Positions 11,340 through 21,684 are shown, numbered from the stretch's first letter. The stretch is DNA of 64,000 nt from Acinetobacter gyllenbergii CIP 110306 = MTCC 11365 (GCF_000413855.1 NZ_ATGG01000020.1:115673-179672), one strand, 5' to 3'. The notes: generated by a model from the letters alone, not told the origin. Made by a program: numbers and translations.

Positions 11340-12665
11340 TTAAGCTTGTTCTACGTCTAGAGCTGGAGCATGGGTTTTAACCTTAGCTTCAAACTCGTTA
11401 CGGAAATATTTAAGTGCGCCCATAAGCGGCTCCATCGCACCCGGTGCGTGAGCACAGAAAGTTTTACCGATCCATAATTTACGCGTCAGTTCTTGTAAAT
11501 GATCGATATCTTCTTTCTTACCTTCGCCTGTTTCCAGTGCTTTAAGCGCTTTCACTGCCCAAGGTAAACCGTCACGACATGGTGTACAGAAACCACATGA
11601 TTCACGCGCAAAGAATTCTTCTAAATTACGTGTTGCAGAAACCATACATTGGCTTTCATCCACCACCATGAGTAGACAAGTTCCTAAACGAGAACCTGCT
11701 TTCATGATCGTCTCTGAATCCATTGGCAAATCAATGTGTTCAGCCGCCAAGAAATCCGTTGATGCACCACCCGGTAACCATGCTTTCAAGGTTAAACCGT
11801 CGCGCATACCACCCGCATGTTCTTCAATCACTTCACGCGCAGTTGTACCAAATGGTAGTTCCCAAAGACCTGGGAATTTAACTTTGCCTGATGCACCATA
11901 AATCTTGGTGCCTGGATCTTTCGACTTACCTGCTGAAAGATTGATATACCACTCAGGACCACGCAACATGATTGCTGGCAAGTTATTGTAGGTCTCAACG
12001 TTGTTGACAATCGTCGGACGACCCCATGCCCCTGCAACTTGCGGGAATGGCGGTTTGGTACGCGGATTGGCGCGGCGACCTTCAAGCGAGTTGATCAATG
12101 CAGTTTCTTCACCACAGATATAACGACCTGCGCCGGTGTGAACATGCATATCAAAGTTCCAGCCTGTTCCAAGGATGTTGTCACCCAAGTAACCTTTGGC
12201 ACGGATTTGCTCTAATGCTTCATTTAAGTATTGAGCTGCTTCGACATATTCACCACGAATGAAGATATAACCTTGAGTTGCTTCTAAGGTATAACCTGCA
12301 ATCAGCATGCCTTCGATCAATTGATGAGGAAGTTTTTCCATCAACAAACGGTCTTTAAAGGTACCTGGTTCCATTTCATCGGCATTACAGATCAAATAGC
12401 GTGGGCCACCATCATTTGGCGCCATCAATGACCATTTAATTCCCGCTGGGAAACCTGCACCACCACGACCTTTGACTGTCGCAGCTTTAATGACTTCAAG
12501 CACATCTTTTGGTGGCATGCTCAAGGCTTTTTTAAAGCCAGCATAACCTTCTAGTGCTTCGTATTCATCGGCAGCACGAACAAACTCTTGTTTGCTCAAA
12601 CGCCAAGTCAATGGATGCGTTTCTGGGTTACCGTCGCCATAAATTGGTTTTGGTTCAGTATTCAT
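11340..12665 (-). CDS. nuoF: NADH-quinone oxidoreductase subunit F (FMN/NADH site)
   Basis: Electron entry subunit (441 aa) binding FMN, NADH and a tetranuclear cluster. The glycine-rich nucleotide loop [10 protein letters not shown] is at about residues 66-75 and the N3 cluster motif [12 protein letters not shown] at about 354-365, with the fourth Cys about 40 residues later in [10 protein letters not shown]. It overlaps nuoE by four bases (ATGA), so the two partner subunits are translationally coupled. Confidence 0.97.
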   Translation of the reverse strand: MNTEPKPIYGDGNPETHPLTWRLSKQEFVRAADEYEALEGYAGFKKALSMPPKDVLEVIKAATVKGRGGAGFPAGIKWSLMAPNDGGPRYLICNADEMEPGTFKDRLLMEKLPHQLIEGMLIAGYTLEATQGYIFIRGEYVEAAQYLNEALEQIRAKGYLGDNILGTGWNFDMHVHTGAGRYICGEETALINSLEGRRANPRTKPPFPQVAGAWGRPTIVNNVETYNNLPAIMLRGPEWYINLSAGKSKDPGTKIYGASGKVKFPGLWELPFGTTAREVIEEHAGGMRDGLTLKAWLPGGASTDFLAAEHIDLPMDSETIMKAGSRLGTCLLMVVDESQCMVSATRNLEEFFARESCGFCTPCRDGLPWAVKALKALETGEGKKEDIDHLQELTRKLWIGKTFCAHAPGAMEPLMGALKYFRNEFEAKVKTHAPALDVEQA

Positions 12666-13171
12666 ACATACTTCTCCAATAACTGTTTAACTGATGACAC
12701 GTCCACGAGGCCGTGCGTATCTTCATCAATCATTAAAGTTGGACCTTTATCGCAGTTGCCTAAACAGCAAATTGGGAGCAAGGTAAAACGACCATCTGCT
12801 GTGGTTTGTCCATACTGGATACCCAACTCGCGCTGGAACGCTTCTGCCAAAGTTTCTGCACCCATCAAGAAGCATGCAATTGAGTCACACAATAAAATCA
12901 CATGGCGACCAACCGGTTGACGGTAGATACGGTTATAGAAAGTTGCAACACCTTCCAGATCCGCCACACTCATACTCAACAACTGTGCAATCGCATTCAT
13001 TTGTGCATCATCAACCCAACCATTACGGCGCTGTACACACTTCAAAGCATCCAAAGAAGCCGCACGTGGGTATGGGTAATGATCAATGTGATGTTCAATG
13101 TCATGAATTTCGTCCGCAGTCAAAATTCCTTCAACATTCACACGTGGTTTTTTATCAGTCAAAATCATCAT
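12662..13171 (-). CDS. nuoE: NADH-quinone oxidoreductase subunit E
   Basis: Thioredoxin-like subunit (169 aa) carrying the off-pathway binuclear cluster N1a. The four ligands are in CDSIAC (about residues 95-100) and CCLGNC (about 135-140). The N-terminal helical domain (residues 15-85) carries the family sequence [18 protein letters not shown]. Two adjacent ATG codons give MM at the start; either could be used. Confidence 0.95.
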   Translation of the reverse strand: MMILTDKKPRVNVEGILTADEIHDIEHHIDHYPYPRAASLDALKCVQRRNGWVDDAQMNAIAQLLSMSVADLEGVATFYNRIYRQPVGRHVILLCDSIACFLMGAETLAEAFQRELGIQYGQTTADGRFTLLPICCLGNCDKGPTLMIDEDTHGLVDVSSVKQLLEKYV

Positions 13172-13183
13172 AATCGTTTACCC

Positions 13184-14971
13184 CTAGCGATCCACGTCAG
13201 CCATAACCACGTCAATGGTTGCCAAATAAATGATCAAGTCAGAAACCAAACTGCCGTTAATCACTGAAGGCATTTGCTGTAAATGCGTGAACGTTGGTGT
13301 ACGAATACGGGTACGATAGCTCATGGTTGACTTATCAGAAGTGAGGTAATAGGTACTCGCACCCTTCACCACTTCCGTCATAAATGAAGACTCGCCCGCT
13401 GGCATTACAGGACCCCAAGAGACGCTTAAGAAGTGCGTAATCAAGGTTTCAATATCTTGTAATGTCTTATCTTTCGGTGGTGGAACTGCCAATGGATGAT
13501 CCGCTTTATATGGACCAGACGGCATGTTGTCCAAGCACTGCTGAATGATTTTTAATGATTCAGTGATTTCACGGAAGTGAACCAAGACACGTGCGTATGC
13601 ATCGCCTTCATATTCCACTGGAATATCAAAGTCGAAGTTTTCATAACCACTGTATGGACGATATTTACGAACGTCAAAATCAATACCCGTTGCACGTAAA
13701 CCTGTACCTGTCACACCCCAAGCCAACGCAGATTTCGCATCGTATTGCGCAACATTGCGAGTACGACCGATAAAGACTGAGTTTTTAAGTGCCGCAGTGT
13801 AGTACTCGTTCAAACGTTTCGGCATCCATTCCAACAACTCTTTCACTAGCTTTTGCCAGTTGTTTGGAAGGTCATGCGCGGTACCGCCGATACGGAACCA
13901 TGCTGGGTGCATACGGTAACCCGTAATCGCTTCAACGATGTCATAGACTTTTTGACGGTCTGCGAACATATAGAAGACTGGGGTCATACCGCCCGCATCC
14001 TGAATCGCTGTACCACAGAATAATAAGTGGTTATTGATACGGAATAACTCGTTCAACATCACACGAATCACTTGTGCACGCTCTGGAACTTTAATACCAG
14101 CAAGCTGCTCAACAGCCATCACATATGGCATGTTTTGCGCACAACCACCGAGGTAGTCAACACGATCGGTATACGGAATGAATGAATGCCAAGTTTGACG
14201 TTCAGCCATCTTTTCCACACCGCGGTGGTGATAACCGATATCAGGCACACAATCTTTAACTTCTTCACCGTCCAACTGTAACACCACACGGAACGCACCG
14301 TGCGCAGATGGATGGTTCGGACCCAAGTTCAGGAACATGAAGTCTTCGTCATCATTACCGCGTTTTAGACCCCAGTCTTCTGGGACAAAGCGTAAGTGTT
14401 CTTGTTCGAAATCTTGCTTCGCTTGGTCTTGCATATACGGGGTATATTCTGTCGCACGGGCAGAATATTCTTTACGTAACGGATGACCTTCCCAATAGGT
14501 TGGCAACAAAATACGACGGAGCATTGGATGCCCAGCGAAATCGATACCAAACATATCGTAAGCTTCACGCTCGTACCAGTTGGCATTAGGCCAAATATTG
14601 GTTGCGGTTGGGATGCTTAAATCATTTTCATTCAATGCAACTTTAATACGAATATCACTATTACGCTCAAGCGATAACAAGTGATAGAACACAGTAAAGT
14701 CAGATGCTGGCAAACCGTCACGGTGAACACGTAAACGCTCATCGACCGCTGACAAGTCAAACAACATCACATAAGGACGTTCCACTTTACGGAGGAACAT
14801 AAGGACTTCTTGCACGCGTGCGCGCTCAACCCAGACTGTTGGAAACTCTTCAAAAGTCGCCTGCACATAGAAGTTCTCACCAAACTTGGTTTTGAGCTCT
14901 TCTACGATTGCAAATGCTGGGCGTGAATCAACTGGAGTTGATTCTGGCATAGCAATGTCAGTTTCAGCCAT
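13184..14971 (-). CDS. nuoC: Fused NADH-quinone oxidoreductase subunit C/D
   Basis: Single 595-aa polypeptide combining NuoC (about residues 15-195, with the 30-kDa signature [18 protein letters not shown] near 132-149) and NuoD (about 205-595, with the 49-kDa signature [15 protein letters not shown]). Many proteobacteria have separate nuoC and nuoD; the fused form also occurs in E. coli and in Acinetobacter. The NuoD half lines the quinone site together with NuoB. An 88-nt spacer separates it from nuoB, the widest gap in the operon; I see no terminator in that spacer. Confidence 0.96.
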   Translation of the reverse strand: MAETDIAMPESTPVDSRPAFAIVEELKTKFGENFYVQATFEEFPTVWVERARVQEVLMFLRKVERPYVMLFDLSAVDERLRVHRDGLPASDFTVFYHLLSLERNSDIRIKVALNENDLSIPTATNIWPNANWYEREAYDMFGIDFAGHPMLRRILLPTYWEGHPLRKEYSARATEYTPYMQDQAKQDFEQEHLRFVPEDWGLKRGNDDEDFMFLNLGPNHPSAHGAFRVVLQLDGEEVKDCVPDIGYHHRGVEKMAERQTWHSFIPYTDRVDYLGGCAQNMPYVMAVEQLAGIKVPERAQVIRVMLNELFRINNHLLFCGTAIQDAGGMTPVFYMFADRQKVYDIVEAITGYRMHPAWFRIGGTAHDLPNNWQKLVKELLEWMPKRLNEYYTAALKNSVFIGRTRNVAQYDAKSALAWGVTGTGLRATGIDFDVRKYRPYSGYENFDFDIPVEYEGDAYARVLVHFREITESLKIIQQCLDNMPSGPYKADHPLAVPPPKDKTLQDIETLITHFLSVSWGPVMPAGESSFMTEVVKGASTYYLTSDKSTMSYRTRIRTPTFTHLQQMPSVINGSLVSDLIIYLATIDVVMADVDR

Positions 14972-15059
14972 TGGCTTGGCTTCCTATTTAATACAAATTT
15001 TGTCAATTTTCCCGACGACCATATTCATCATGAAATATGTCAAAAATTCATCGTTAAAA

Positions 15060-15737
15060 TTATTTAATTTCATCCATAGAGCGTAGGTTTTTCACCGCAA
15101 TACGTTCCGCATTTTTACGGTCACGTTCTGGCATCATCTTTGGCTTATACACAGGCTGAAGATCATCACCAATAACCGCTGAAAGTGGACGGCGCTCAAG
15201 TTGAATTTGGTCTTGCAATAACATCAATGCTTGGATTAATGCTTCTGGACGTGGTGGGCAACCTGGGATGTACACATCAACAGGAATAATTTTGTCTACA
15301 CCTTGAACCACTGAATAGATGTCGTACATACCACCTGAGTTAGCACAAGCACCCATTGAAATGACCCATTTAGGCTCAAGCATTTGTTCATACAAACGTT
15401 GAATGACAGGCGCCATTTTGACAAAGCATGTGCCTGCAACAATCATCAAGTCTGCTTGACGTGGTGAAGCACGAATTACCTCGGCACCAAAACGTGACAA
15501 GTCATGCACACCTGTTAATGTGGTTGCATATTCAACGTAGCAGCATGATGTACCAAAGTTAAATGGCCACAAAGAGTTTTTACGCCCCCAGTTCACTGCT
15601 GTATGCAACACATCTTCAAGACGTGTCATCATCACACTTTTATTCACTTCTTCCTCAAGTGGATCAGTGACGATTTGACGATCTTGTAATGGATATTGAT
15701 CGGCATCCGGATTCGCACGGGTTAAAGTATATTTCAT
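15060..15737 (-). CDS. nuoB: NADH-quinone oxidoreductase subunit B
   Basis: 225-aa subunit carrying cluster N2, the last cluster before quinone. The ligands are the adjacent Cys65-Cys66 in [10 protein letters not shown], Cys131 in [12 protein letters not shown] and Cys160 in [11 protein letters not shown]. It starts 6 nt after the nuoA stop. The C-terminal tail after residue 185 is Arg/Lys rich. Confidence 0.96.
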   Translation of the reverse strand: MKYTLTRANPDADQYPLQDRQIVTDPLEEEVNKSVMMTRLEDVLHTAVNWGRKNSLWPFNFGTSCCYVEYATTLTGVHDLSRFGAEVIRASPRQADLMIVAGTCFVKMAPVIQRLYEQMLEPKWVISMGACANSGGMYDIYSVVQGVDKIIPVDVYIPGCPPRPEALIQALMLLQDQIQLERRPLSAVIGDDLQPVYKPKMMPERDRKNAERIAVKNLRSMDEIK

Positions 15738-15743
15738 CCCGAC

Positions 15744-16295
15744 TTACTCCTTTTCAAGTAATGATGTAGTCGGTGTTTTAGATTTAACACGACCAGAAGA
15801 CTGTGCTGGAATATGACCAGTAGGATCGACAACTAACTCTTCAATGTTATTGAATCGCGTAATGTCTGCAATGTTCATATTTGGCGAACCGATTTTGGTC
15901 TTCACGCCAGCTGCTTTACGACGATCTGAAGGTGCCCAGTTAAGTGCGCCGGTAGAAAGCTCATAAATCAAACCAATCAATAAAACCAAAATAAAGACGG
16001 CAGCCGTTGCAAAACCCACCCAACCAACTTCACGAACTGAAGTTGCCCAAGCGTAGAGATAGAGGGCTTCTAGATCGAAAACCACAAAGAAAATTGCAAC
16101 TAAATAGAACTTGGCTGACAAGCGGATACGAGCACCGCCCGCACCAACTACACCTGATTCAAACTGCTCTTGCTTTGCACGTCCCCATGCTTTACCCCCG
16201 AGGAGTAAGGGAACTGTCAGCATAAAAACGCAAAGAAATGTAACGCCGATCACGAAGGCAATTATTGCCCATTCGTATGGAGTAATGGCACTCAT
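15744..16295 (-). CDS. nuoA: NADH-quinone oxidoreductase subunit A
   Basis: ND3-like membrane subunit (183 aa, three helices) and first gene of the operon. The conserved segment AKFYLVAIFFVVFDLEALYLYAWA (about 61-84) contains the acidic FDLEALYLY motif. The C-terminal 45 residues after the last helix are hydrophilic and longer than in E. coli NuoA (147 aa). ATG at 16295 with GGAG upstream. Confidence 0.95.
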   Translation of the reverse strand: MSAITPYEWAIIAFVIGVTFLCVFMLTVPLLLGGKAWGRAKQEQFESGVVGAGGARIRLSAKFYLVAIFFVVFDLEALYLYAWATSVREVGWVGFATAAVFILVLLIGLIYELSTGALNWAPSDRRKAAGVKTKIGSPNMNIADITRFNNIEELVVDPTGHIPAQSSGRVKSKTPTTSLLEKE

Positions 16296-16693
16296 GCGGG
16301 GATAACTCCTGGCAGGCCTATTTTTAACAAAGAATGTATGTATTGGCCTTCAAATACACCAAACACAAAATTAATCCCGCCAATTGTACCTGATTTCTAA
16401 TTTCTCATGCTAGTTGAAGCGCTTTAGTCTTTCGGATGATTTTGTCCTTAAATTTACAGATATATCCAAGATCATGGTTAATTCACCCCTAAAAATCGAA
16501 TTATCTAATCAAGAACAGCATGTTGATCATTTTTTTCTTTATTTAGGCCTTAAAAAACATTCGTGTTTTGAGCCACTGCCCCAATTTATTGCAGCACGAA
16601 CTAAATCATTGCATTGATACAAATTTATGATGAAAATTTAAGCAGAATTTATATAATAGCGCGACCTTCTCTCCCCTACAGAACCATGTCCGA
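16296..16693. promoter_or_regulatory. Divergent intergenic region, nuo operon / diguanylate cyclase
   Basis: About 400 bp without a convincing gene. A perfect -10 hexamer TATAAT lies at 16652-16657 on the plus strand, 36 nt before the cyclase ATG, but its -35 is poor. The nuo promoter must also lie here, but I could not single out its hexamers. A short open frame on the plus strand at 16474-16617 (47 codons) has no ribosome site and no recognisable features. Confidence 0.4.
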
Positions 16694-18112
16694 ATGCCCC
16701 AAGCTCATGCAGCATTAAAACCACGCTCGCTGTTACAATTATTCCTACTCTTTGCGGGGGTGATTCTGCTGTGCTGCCTACTTGGCATCGCCACCAGACA
16801 CCTGACTTTTCTGGCCTCTTTTTGGCCTGCAAATTCGGTGTTACTGGGTTTACTGATTCGCTTTCCACAAACTCGGCACCCGATCAGCTTTATCGGGGCA
16901 ATTGTCGGCTATCTACTTGCTGATGCCTTGCAAGGCACCCCTCTCTTGCTCAATATCTGCTTGAACTCTGCCAATTTGCTCTATGTCATCACCACACTGA
17001 CCCTGTATATCAAATTTAATGCCTTTATCCGCTCACTGCATCACGGTTATTTTTATCTCTTTCTATTCAGTTTCTGTTGTATCGGCGCTTTGGCCAGCTC
17101 GTCATTTGCAGCGCTGACCCTGCCTTTACTCAACACCAAATTCGCGCTCGGTTCATTCTGGACTGATTTTGGCTATTGGTTTACTGCTGAAATCCAAAAT
17201 GCCTTGTTACTGCTCCCTGCGATGATCAGTGCACCGCATTTCGCCGAGTTTAAACAACAACTGAAAGAATTTAAAACCCAGACCGTGCAAGAAAGCTTGC
17301 CCTTATTTGCGGTCATTTTTTCGATTGCGATTGGCTACTACGATGCAGGCCCCGGTTCACTGCTGTATCCGATTGCCGCCCTAATTTGGTGTGCTTTGAG
17401 CTATCGTCATTTTTCAGTGGCCGTTATTACCTCAATCAGCTGCGCCTTTGTGATTTATCATGTCTCACAAAACTATCTGCTGCTTTACCCCGAACAGTTT
17501 TTAAATAATGCTATCTCAATCCGCCTTGGGCTGATTATGATGACCATTGCCCCGCTCACGGTTTCCAGTATCAATATGGTACGATCCAAGCTGATTCAAG
17601 AGCTGCAGCACACCATCGCCCATGATGAACTGACTTCCAGCCTGACCCGACGCCAATTTTTGCAATCGGTGCAACTGTTTCAGCAACAAGCAACCCACAC
17701 CGGTCAAACAACTGCTTTTCTGATGCTCGACATTGACCACTTTAAACAGGTGAATGACAGCTATGGACACCAGATGGGGGATCGTGCCTTGCAAAGCTGT
17801 GTACACACCATTCAAAGCCTGCTTAGACCACAAGATCTGCTGGGCCGTTTAGGCGGCGAAGAGTTCGCCATCTTTATGACCGATACTGATGCCGACACAG
17901 CTTATCTGTGTGCGGAAAAAATTCGCCTGCAAATCAGTCAAACCCCGATTGAATATGCAGCGCAACAGACCTTTTCGATTCAAATCAGTATCGGTGTTTG
18001 CATTTGTGAACCTGAAAATCAGCATTCAATTGAGCAACTATTTAAACAGGCCGATGATGCGCTGTATCAAGCCAAGCGACTGGGTCGCAACCAAGTTGTC
18101 ATTTCGACATAA
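16694..18112 (+). CDS. Membrane diguanylate cyclase (MASE1-GGDEF)
   Basis: Predicted to make cyclic di-GMP from two GTP at the inner membrane (472 aa). Residues 10-300 form about eight hydrophobic helices with the MASE1 pattern (SFWPANSVLLGLLIRFP, then GAIVGYLLADALQGTPL). The GGDEF domain follows at about 310-470 and is complete: metal-binding DIDHFKQVNDSYGH, the active-site loop GGEEF, and an RPQD sequence five residues before GGEEF, which matches the RxxD inhibitory product site. Catalytic activity with product feedback is therefore likely. It is transcribed away from nuo as a single gene. Translation start is uncertain because no strong Shine-Dalgarno precedes the ATG. Confidence 0.88.
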   Translation: MPQAHAALKPRSLLQLFLLFAGVILLCCLLGIATRHLTFLASFWPANSVLLGLLIRFPQTRHPISFIGAIVGYLLADALQGTPLLLNICLNSANLLYVITTLTLYIKFNAFIRSLHHGYFYLFLFSFCCIGALASSSFAALTLPLLNTKFALGSFWTDFGYWFTAEIQNALLLLPAMISAPHFAEFKQQLKEFKTQTVQESLPLFAVIFSIAIGYYDAGPGSLLYPIAALIWCALSYRHFSVAVITSISCAFVIYHVSQNYLLLYPEQFLNNAISIRLGLIMMTIAPLTVSSINMVRSKLIQELQHTIAHDELTSSLTRRQFLQSVQLFQQQATHTGQTTAFLMLDIDHFKQVNDSYGHQMGDRALQSCVHTIQSLLRPQDLLGRLGGEEFAIFMTDTDADTAYLCAEKIRLQISQTPIEYAAQQTFSIQISIGVCICEPENQHSIEQLFKQADDALYQAKRLGRNQVVIST

Positions 18113-18204
18113 TATGTTGCAATTCAGCTAAATACTTTAATTATCTTTATACACAGCAGCGCGAATAGATGAGTATTCTAGAATGAGCACAAAAGGAGAA
18201 AAAC

Positions 18205-18561
18205 ATGCATCTAGAATACACACACGACTCGGATTATTTCTTTTTTTCACAACTGCTGATGCGTCATATAGAAAGTTATGTTCGAAAACATCCAGATGCT
18301 GATAATGCGATTTTTGATTTAAGAGACATCTACGAAGTATTTAGAGAGGATTTTGCGGCAACCACAACCAATCTAGAAAGTATTTTGAATATTGCAGACA
18401 GCTATAAAGTCGAAACTTTAAATGGAGATCAAGCACTCATCAAAGGCTATAAAATTGATATTAAAAATAATGCCCTACTGATTGATTTTAATGCGGATGC
18501 ATTGCAAGGTCTGCGCTCAGGCAAACCCCTGATTGAACCCGATCCATCTGTTCATGAGTAA
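18205..18561 (+). CDS. Small conserved-looking protein of unknown function
   Basis: 118-aa acidic, soluble protein. I do not recognise a family. It starts MHLEYTHDSDYFFFSQLL and is predicted mainly helical in its first 75 residues, ending in a more polar tail (PLIEPDPSVHE). The start is well supported: AAGGAG lies seven bases before the ATG. It has its own terminator. Convergent with the sensor kinase gene downstream. Confidence 0.7.
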   Translation: MHLEYTHDSDYFFFSQLLMRHIESYVRKHPDADNAIFDLRDIYEVFREDFAATTTNLESILNIADSYKVETLNGDQALIKGYKIDIKNNALLIDFNADALQGLRSGKPLIEPDPSVHE

Positions 18562-18597
18562 GCAGCGATAAAACAAGGTCATTTAAAAACCTGATTT

Positions 18598-18626
18598 AGC
18601 CAAAGCATTGCGCTTTGGCTTTTTTA
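18598..18626 (+). terminator. Rho-independent terminator
   Basis: Nine-base perfect stem AGCCAAAGC / GCTTTGGCT with loop ATTGC and a T6 tail, 37 nt after the 118-aa gene. Confidence 0.85.
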
Positions 18627-18638
18627 TTGCTGCATATA

Positions 18639-18668
18639 AAAAAGGAATGATCTGCACCATTCCTTTTT
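18639..18668 (-). terminator. Terminator of the bfmRS-like unit
   Basis: Stem AAAAAGGAATG / CATTCCTTTTT with an 8-nt loop, 10 nt beyond the kinase stop; symmetrical enough to work on both strands. Confidence 0.75.
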
Positions 18669-18677
18669 ACTCGGTTG

Positions 18678-20318
18678 TTATTTCTTAATCACTTGCTTAT
18701 AACGCTTGGCGGGCCAGGTCATAATAAAGCGCGCGCCACCCAAGTTTGGACTTTGATCGACTTGAATGGTACCACCGAACCAGTAAGCAATTCGGCTGAC
18801 AATCGACAAGCCTAGACCATAACCGCCCGAAGCACGGGTCCGACTATCATCCAAGCGAGCAAAAGCTTCAAAAATACGACTACGCTCTTGCTCTGGAATT
18901 CCTGGCCCGTCATCTTCAACGCAGACATAGGCATTACCATCGGCACGAATCCCACCACTGATCCGCACCTTATGATCACAATAACGGACCGCATTACCGA
19001 CCAGATTCTGCACCACTCGGTGTAGATAACGGCGCTCTGCATCCACCTTCAAGGCCAATGGTGGCGCAATCAATTCAATTTCTTTTTGCGTCTTCAGCGC
19101 TTCGGTTTCCATTGCGACTTGGTCAAGTACCTCAACCAAGATAATGTCTTCAAAATCTAAAGATGGCGTACCTTGTTCCAACTTGGCATAGGTCATGATC
19201 TCATCAATCAAGGTATTGAGCGCTTCAATATCCTTATCGATCATATCCACCTGCTGAATTCGATAATTATAGTCGTCTTCTTCTGCCAACATTTCCATAC
19301 CAAAACGAATCCGCGCCACAGGCGTTCTAAGCTCATGCGATACCGCACGCATCAACTCGCGCTGTGCTTCAATCAGGCGCTGAATATGATCGGACATGTT
19401 GTTATAACTGGAGGCCAAGTTTGCCATTTCATCGCTGCCCTCAATCGGGACACGCAAAGACAAATCACCAGACTTCATCTTATTCAAAGCATAACGAACC
19501 TGACGAATTTTACGTTCTAATGGCAAGATCAGACCGTAAACCCCCAAGCTCAACAAGAACAAGCTAAACAAGGTAATGCCTGCAGAAAGCTGGAATGGCA
19601 TCCAATTGAACATCGGCACAGGGCCTAAAATCAGTACTTGTGCAGAATGATTCGGCATTGGCGAAACAATGGAAATGGTGGTGCCGCGTACTGTGGCACT
19701 GTCTTTATACAGCAACACACTTTGATCTTGACGCAAACGACCAATCTGCTCTGAATCCAGATTGATATCTTTAATATCGGCAATTTCAATTGGGTAATAG
19801 AAATGTTTTTTGATTTTGTCTAAATATTCCCGTTCCTGCCCTGGATAAAAAATTAAATAATCCAGTACAAAAATCGGCAGCGCCTTCATTTGGCGTTCGC
19901 CAATTTTGTCGACTTTGATATAGAGGAAATGTTTAGGATCGTCTTTTAGACCGATAATAATATAGCCGATGCCATTATTGGCATCATACCGAACCACTGA
20001 CTTTTGTTCAGCAATACGTTTTTTCTCAGTACGAGACAGTTCTACCCGTTCCGCATCCACATAGTAGATCGGCAATTCCAGCAAATCAGAAGCATCGGAA
20101 ATCCAATCTAACTTTTGTTGCTTTTCTGGCTGACGAGACACCCCTTCACTAATGACATAGGAAATACCATCAGTAAGAGATTCACGATATTCTTGCGCAC
20201 GTTGATAGTTAATGATCTGCACCAGCAAATAACAAAATGCGGCAACCACAACAACCAAAACCACCAAACCAGCATAAATACGCAAGAATATGCTGTTTTT
20301 TAGTACTCGACTTACCAT
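18678..20318 (-). CDS. bfmS: Sensor histidine kinase, BfmS type
   Basis: Inner-membrane sensor kinase (546 aa) partnered with the response regulator upstream. TM1 is at about residues 11-33 and TM2 at about 243-263, bounding a periplasmic sensor of about 210 residues. A HAMP segment follows, then HisKA with the phospho-acceptor His at residue 328 (AVSHELRTP), and an HATPase domain with N (NAVRYCDH), G1 (DDGPGIP) and G2 (GGYGLGLSIV) boxes. Length and gene order match Acinetobacter BfmS, whose partner BfmR controls envelope, biofilm and resistance traits; the wider family name is RstB-like. The 105-nt gap to the regulator contains a hairpin that may lower kinase expression. Confidence 0.85.
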   Translation of the reverse strand: MVSRVLKNSIFLRIYAGLVVLVVVVAAFCYLLVQIINYQRAQEYRESLTDGISYVISEGVSRQPEKQQKLDWISDASDLLELPIYYVDAERVELSRTEKKRIAEQKSVVRYDANNGIGYIIIGLKDDPKHFLYIKVDKIGERQMKALPIFVLDYLIFYPGQEREYLDKIKKHFYYPIEIADIKDINLDSEQIGRLRQDQSVLLYKDSATVRGTTISIVSPMPNHSAQVLILGPVPMFNWMPFQLSAGITLFSLFLLSLGVYGLILPLERKIRQVRYALNKMKSGDLSLRVPIEGSDEMANLASSYNNMSDHIQRLIEAQRELMRAVSHELRTPVARIRFGMEMLAEEDDYNYRIQQVDMIDKDIEALNTLIDEIMTYAKLEQGTPSLDFEDIILVEVLDQVAMETEALKTQKEIELIAPPLALKVDAERRYLHRVVQNLVGNAVRYCDHKVRISGGIRADGNAYVCVEDDGPGIPEQERSRIFEAFARLDDSRTRASGGYGLGLSIVSRIAYWFGGTIQVDQSPNLGGARFIMTWPAKRYKQVIKK

Positions 20319-20389
20319 TGGGTAAATAATTCCAAGCTAGTGAACACCTCTCCCTAAACAACCACGCTGCACAGAGCTTGCTATCAAGG

Positions 20390-20418
20390 GAAAAGCCCCC
20401 TGAGATCAGGAGGCTTAG
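20390..20418 (-). terminator. Hairpin between response regulator and kinase
   Basis: On the minus strand AAGCCTCCTGA-TC-TCAGGGGGCTT forms a GC-rich stem with one mismatch followed by TTTT, 6 nt after the regulator stop. It has terminator form but lies inside what should be one operon, so it may act as a partial terminator. Confidence 0.55.
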
Positions 20419-20423
20419 CGTGT

Positions 20424-21140
20424 TTAGATTCCGTTGGTTTCTTTAACGAATAAATAACCCTTACTACGTACAGTTTTAATACGTTTTGGATTTTCTGGGT
20501 CATCACCGATTTTTGGACGGATACGTGAAATACGCACATCAATCGAACGGTCTTGGCCATCGTACTCGATACCACGTAAACGCTCGAAAATATCTTCACG
20601 AGACAGGATACGACCTGCATTCGACGCCAATAACCATAACAAGTCATATTCAGCGCTAGTGAAGTCAACCAACTCACCATTTAAAGTCACTGAACGACCA
20701 CCGTTATCAATCACCAGATCATCAAATTCGATACGTTGTGCCACTTCGTCTTCTACTGTTTTGTCAGTGCGACGTAATAAAGCACGAATACGCGCTAGCA
20801 ACACACGTGGTTGAACTGGTTTTGCAACGTAATCGTCTGCACCCATTTCCAAACCAAGTACCTGATCCATATCTTCTGTACGTGCAGTCAACATTAGAAT
20901 CGGTTGATGATAATGTGGACGCACTTCACGACAAACGGTCAGACCATCTGCACCCGGTAACATCACATCAAGAACCACTAAATCTGGTTGCTCGCTAATA
21001 ATGCGACGGATTGCACGATTACCATCAGTTTCGACTCCAACTTCTAAACCGTTACGAATCAAATACTCTTGTGTTAAACGTGCTAAGCGCTCATCATCTT
21101 CTACGATTAAAATCTTCGGTAACTTTTCTTCTTGGCTCAT
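20424..21140 (-). CDS. bfmR: OmpR-family response regulator, BfmR type
   Basis: 238-aa regulator: receiver domain at residues 8-122 with acidic pocket Glu14-Asp15-Asp16, phospho-acceptor Asp58 in VVLDVMLPGADG, Thr in MLTART and Lys107-region in VAKPVQP. A winged-helix DNA-binding domain occupies about 138-232 (recognition helix region RSIDVRISRIRPKI). The 238-aa length and Asp58 are those of A. baumannii BfmR, a global regulator of envelope stress, pili and biofilm. ATG at 21140 with AGGGG nine bases upstream. A palindrome inside the candidate promoter suggests autoregulation. Confidence 0.88.
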   Translation of the reverse strand: MSQEEKLPKILIVEDDERLARLTQEYLIRNGLEVGVETDGNRAIRRIISEQPDLVVLDVMLPGADGLTVCREVRPHYHQPILMLTARTEDMDQVLGLEMGADDYVAKPVQPRVLLARIRALLRRTDKTVEDEVAQRIEFDDLVIDNGGRSVTLNGELVDFTSAEYDLLWLLASNAGRILSREDIFERLRGIEYDGQDRSIDVRISRIRPKIGDDPENPKRIKTVRSKGYLFVKETNGI

Positions 21141-21208
21141 TTGTTGCCCCTAAAATCTGAGTGAATCCATCTATAAAAATCTGATAGATACATTGGTTTA
21201 TGTTTTGC

Positions 21209-21236
21209 AATATACACACGTTTACATTGTAAACAA
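21209..21236 (-). promoter_or_regulatory. Candidate bfmR promoter with internal palindrome
   Basis: On the minus strand TTGTTT (21236-21231) and TATATT (21214-21209) are 16 bp apart. Between and over them lies the perfect palindrome GTTTACA-T-TGTAAAC at 21220-21234. The TTACA/TGTAA half-sites resemble the RstA-type box of the RstA/BfmR family, so it is a candidate autoregulatory operator. Inferred from sequence only. Confidence 0.5.
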
Positions 21237-21427
21237 GTAGCCGTTCACCAAACTGATACACGCTTACCCTGTTTTGTTATCTTTTTATTAAAATTATGAA
21301 TTTTAATATATTTTTCAGAAATATATGCATTTTCCGACAGGATGAATATTTAGTATAGATTTTGTGCCAATGTTAAACAATTTGTTTCTTTATTCGCCCA
21401 AAACAATTTAAGTGTCTGTTTTTTGAG

Positions 21428-21436
21428 TTATCCACA
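21428..21436 (+). promoter_or_regulatory. DnaA box upstream of nrdA
   Basis: Exact match to the high-affinity DnaA box TTATCCACA, 249 nt before the nrdA ATG. DnaA binding to the nrdAB promoter region is known in E. coli and ties dNTP synthesis to replication; a similar role here is inference. A single 9-mer can occur by chance. Confidence 0.45.
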
Positions 21437-21550
21437 GAGTTATCTATAAGCCTTTTTTAACGGCTTTGATATGCTATGTGACTGTGATTTCAGCAGTTAA
21501 GACATGAAAAAAAAATTACTAAAATGTCAAGGATTGATCTACTCCAAAAA

Positions 21551-21598
21551 ATCCCGTATCTTGTGTTGAAAATAAACTTTAACCACTAAGTATTGTGT
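21551..21598 (+). promoter_or_regulatory. Pair of NrdR boxes upstream of nrdA
   Basis: Two 16-bp sites, ATCCCGTATCTTGTGT at 21551-21566 and CCACTAAGTATTGTGT at 21583-21598. Each matches a typical NrdR box such as ACACTATATATAGTGT or its close variants at about 12 of 16 positions. Their starts are 32 bp apart, close to three helical turns, the arrangement typical of NrdR-repressed ribonucleotide reductase promoters. nrdA starts about 90 nt downstream. Confidence 0.7.
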
Positions 21599-21684
21599 TT
21601 ATCCCTCAAACATCGTGGCATACTTTTTGCTCGATTCAAACGGTCAATGAACATAAAAATAGATGATAATGGAGCTATGCTGAC

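Noticed and set aside
12902..13267. 121-codon plus-strand open frame opposite nuoE/nuoCD
   Set aside because: Antisense to well-defined nuo genes, low-complexity His/Asn-rich product, no ribosome site.
16414..16617. 67-codon frame before the diguanylate cyclase
   Set aside because: TTG start, no Shine-Dalgarno, no hydrophobic or domain features; treated as intergenic.
18678..20318. Possible RstB acid/Mg sensor naming for the kinase
   Set aside because: Length, partner regulator (238 aa, Asp58) and genus point to BfmS; RstB is only the wider family.
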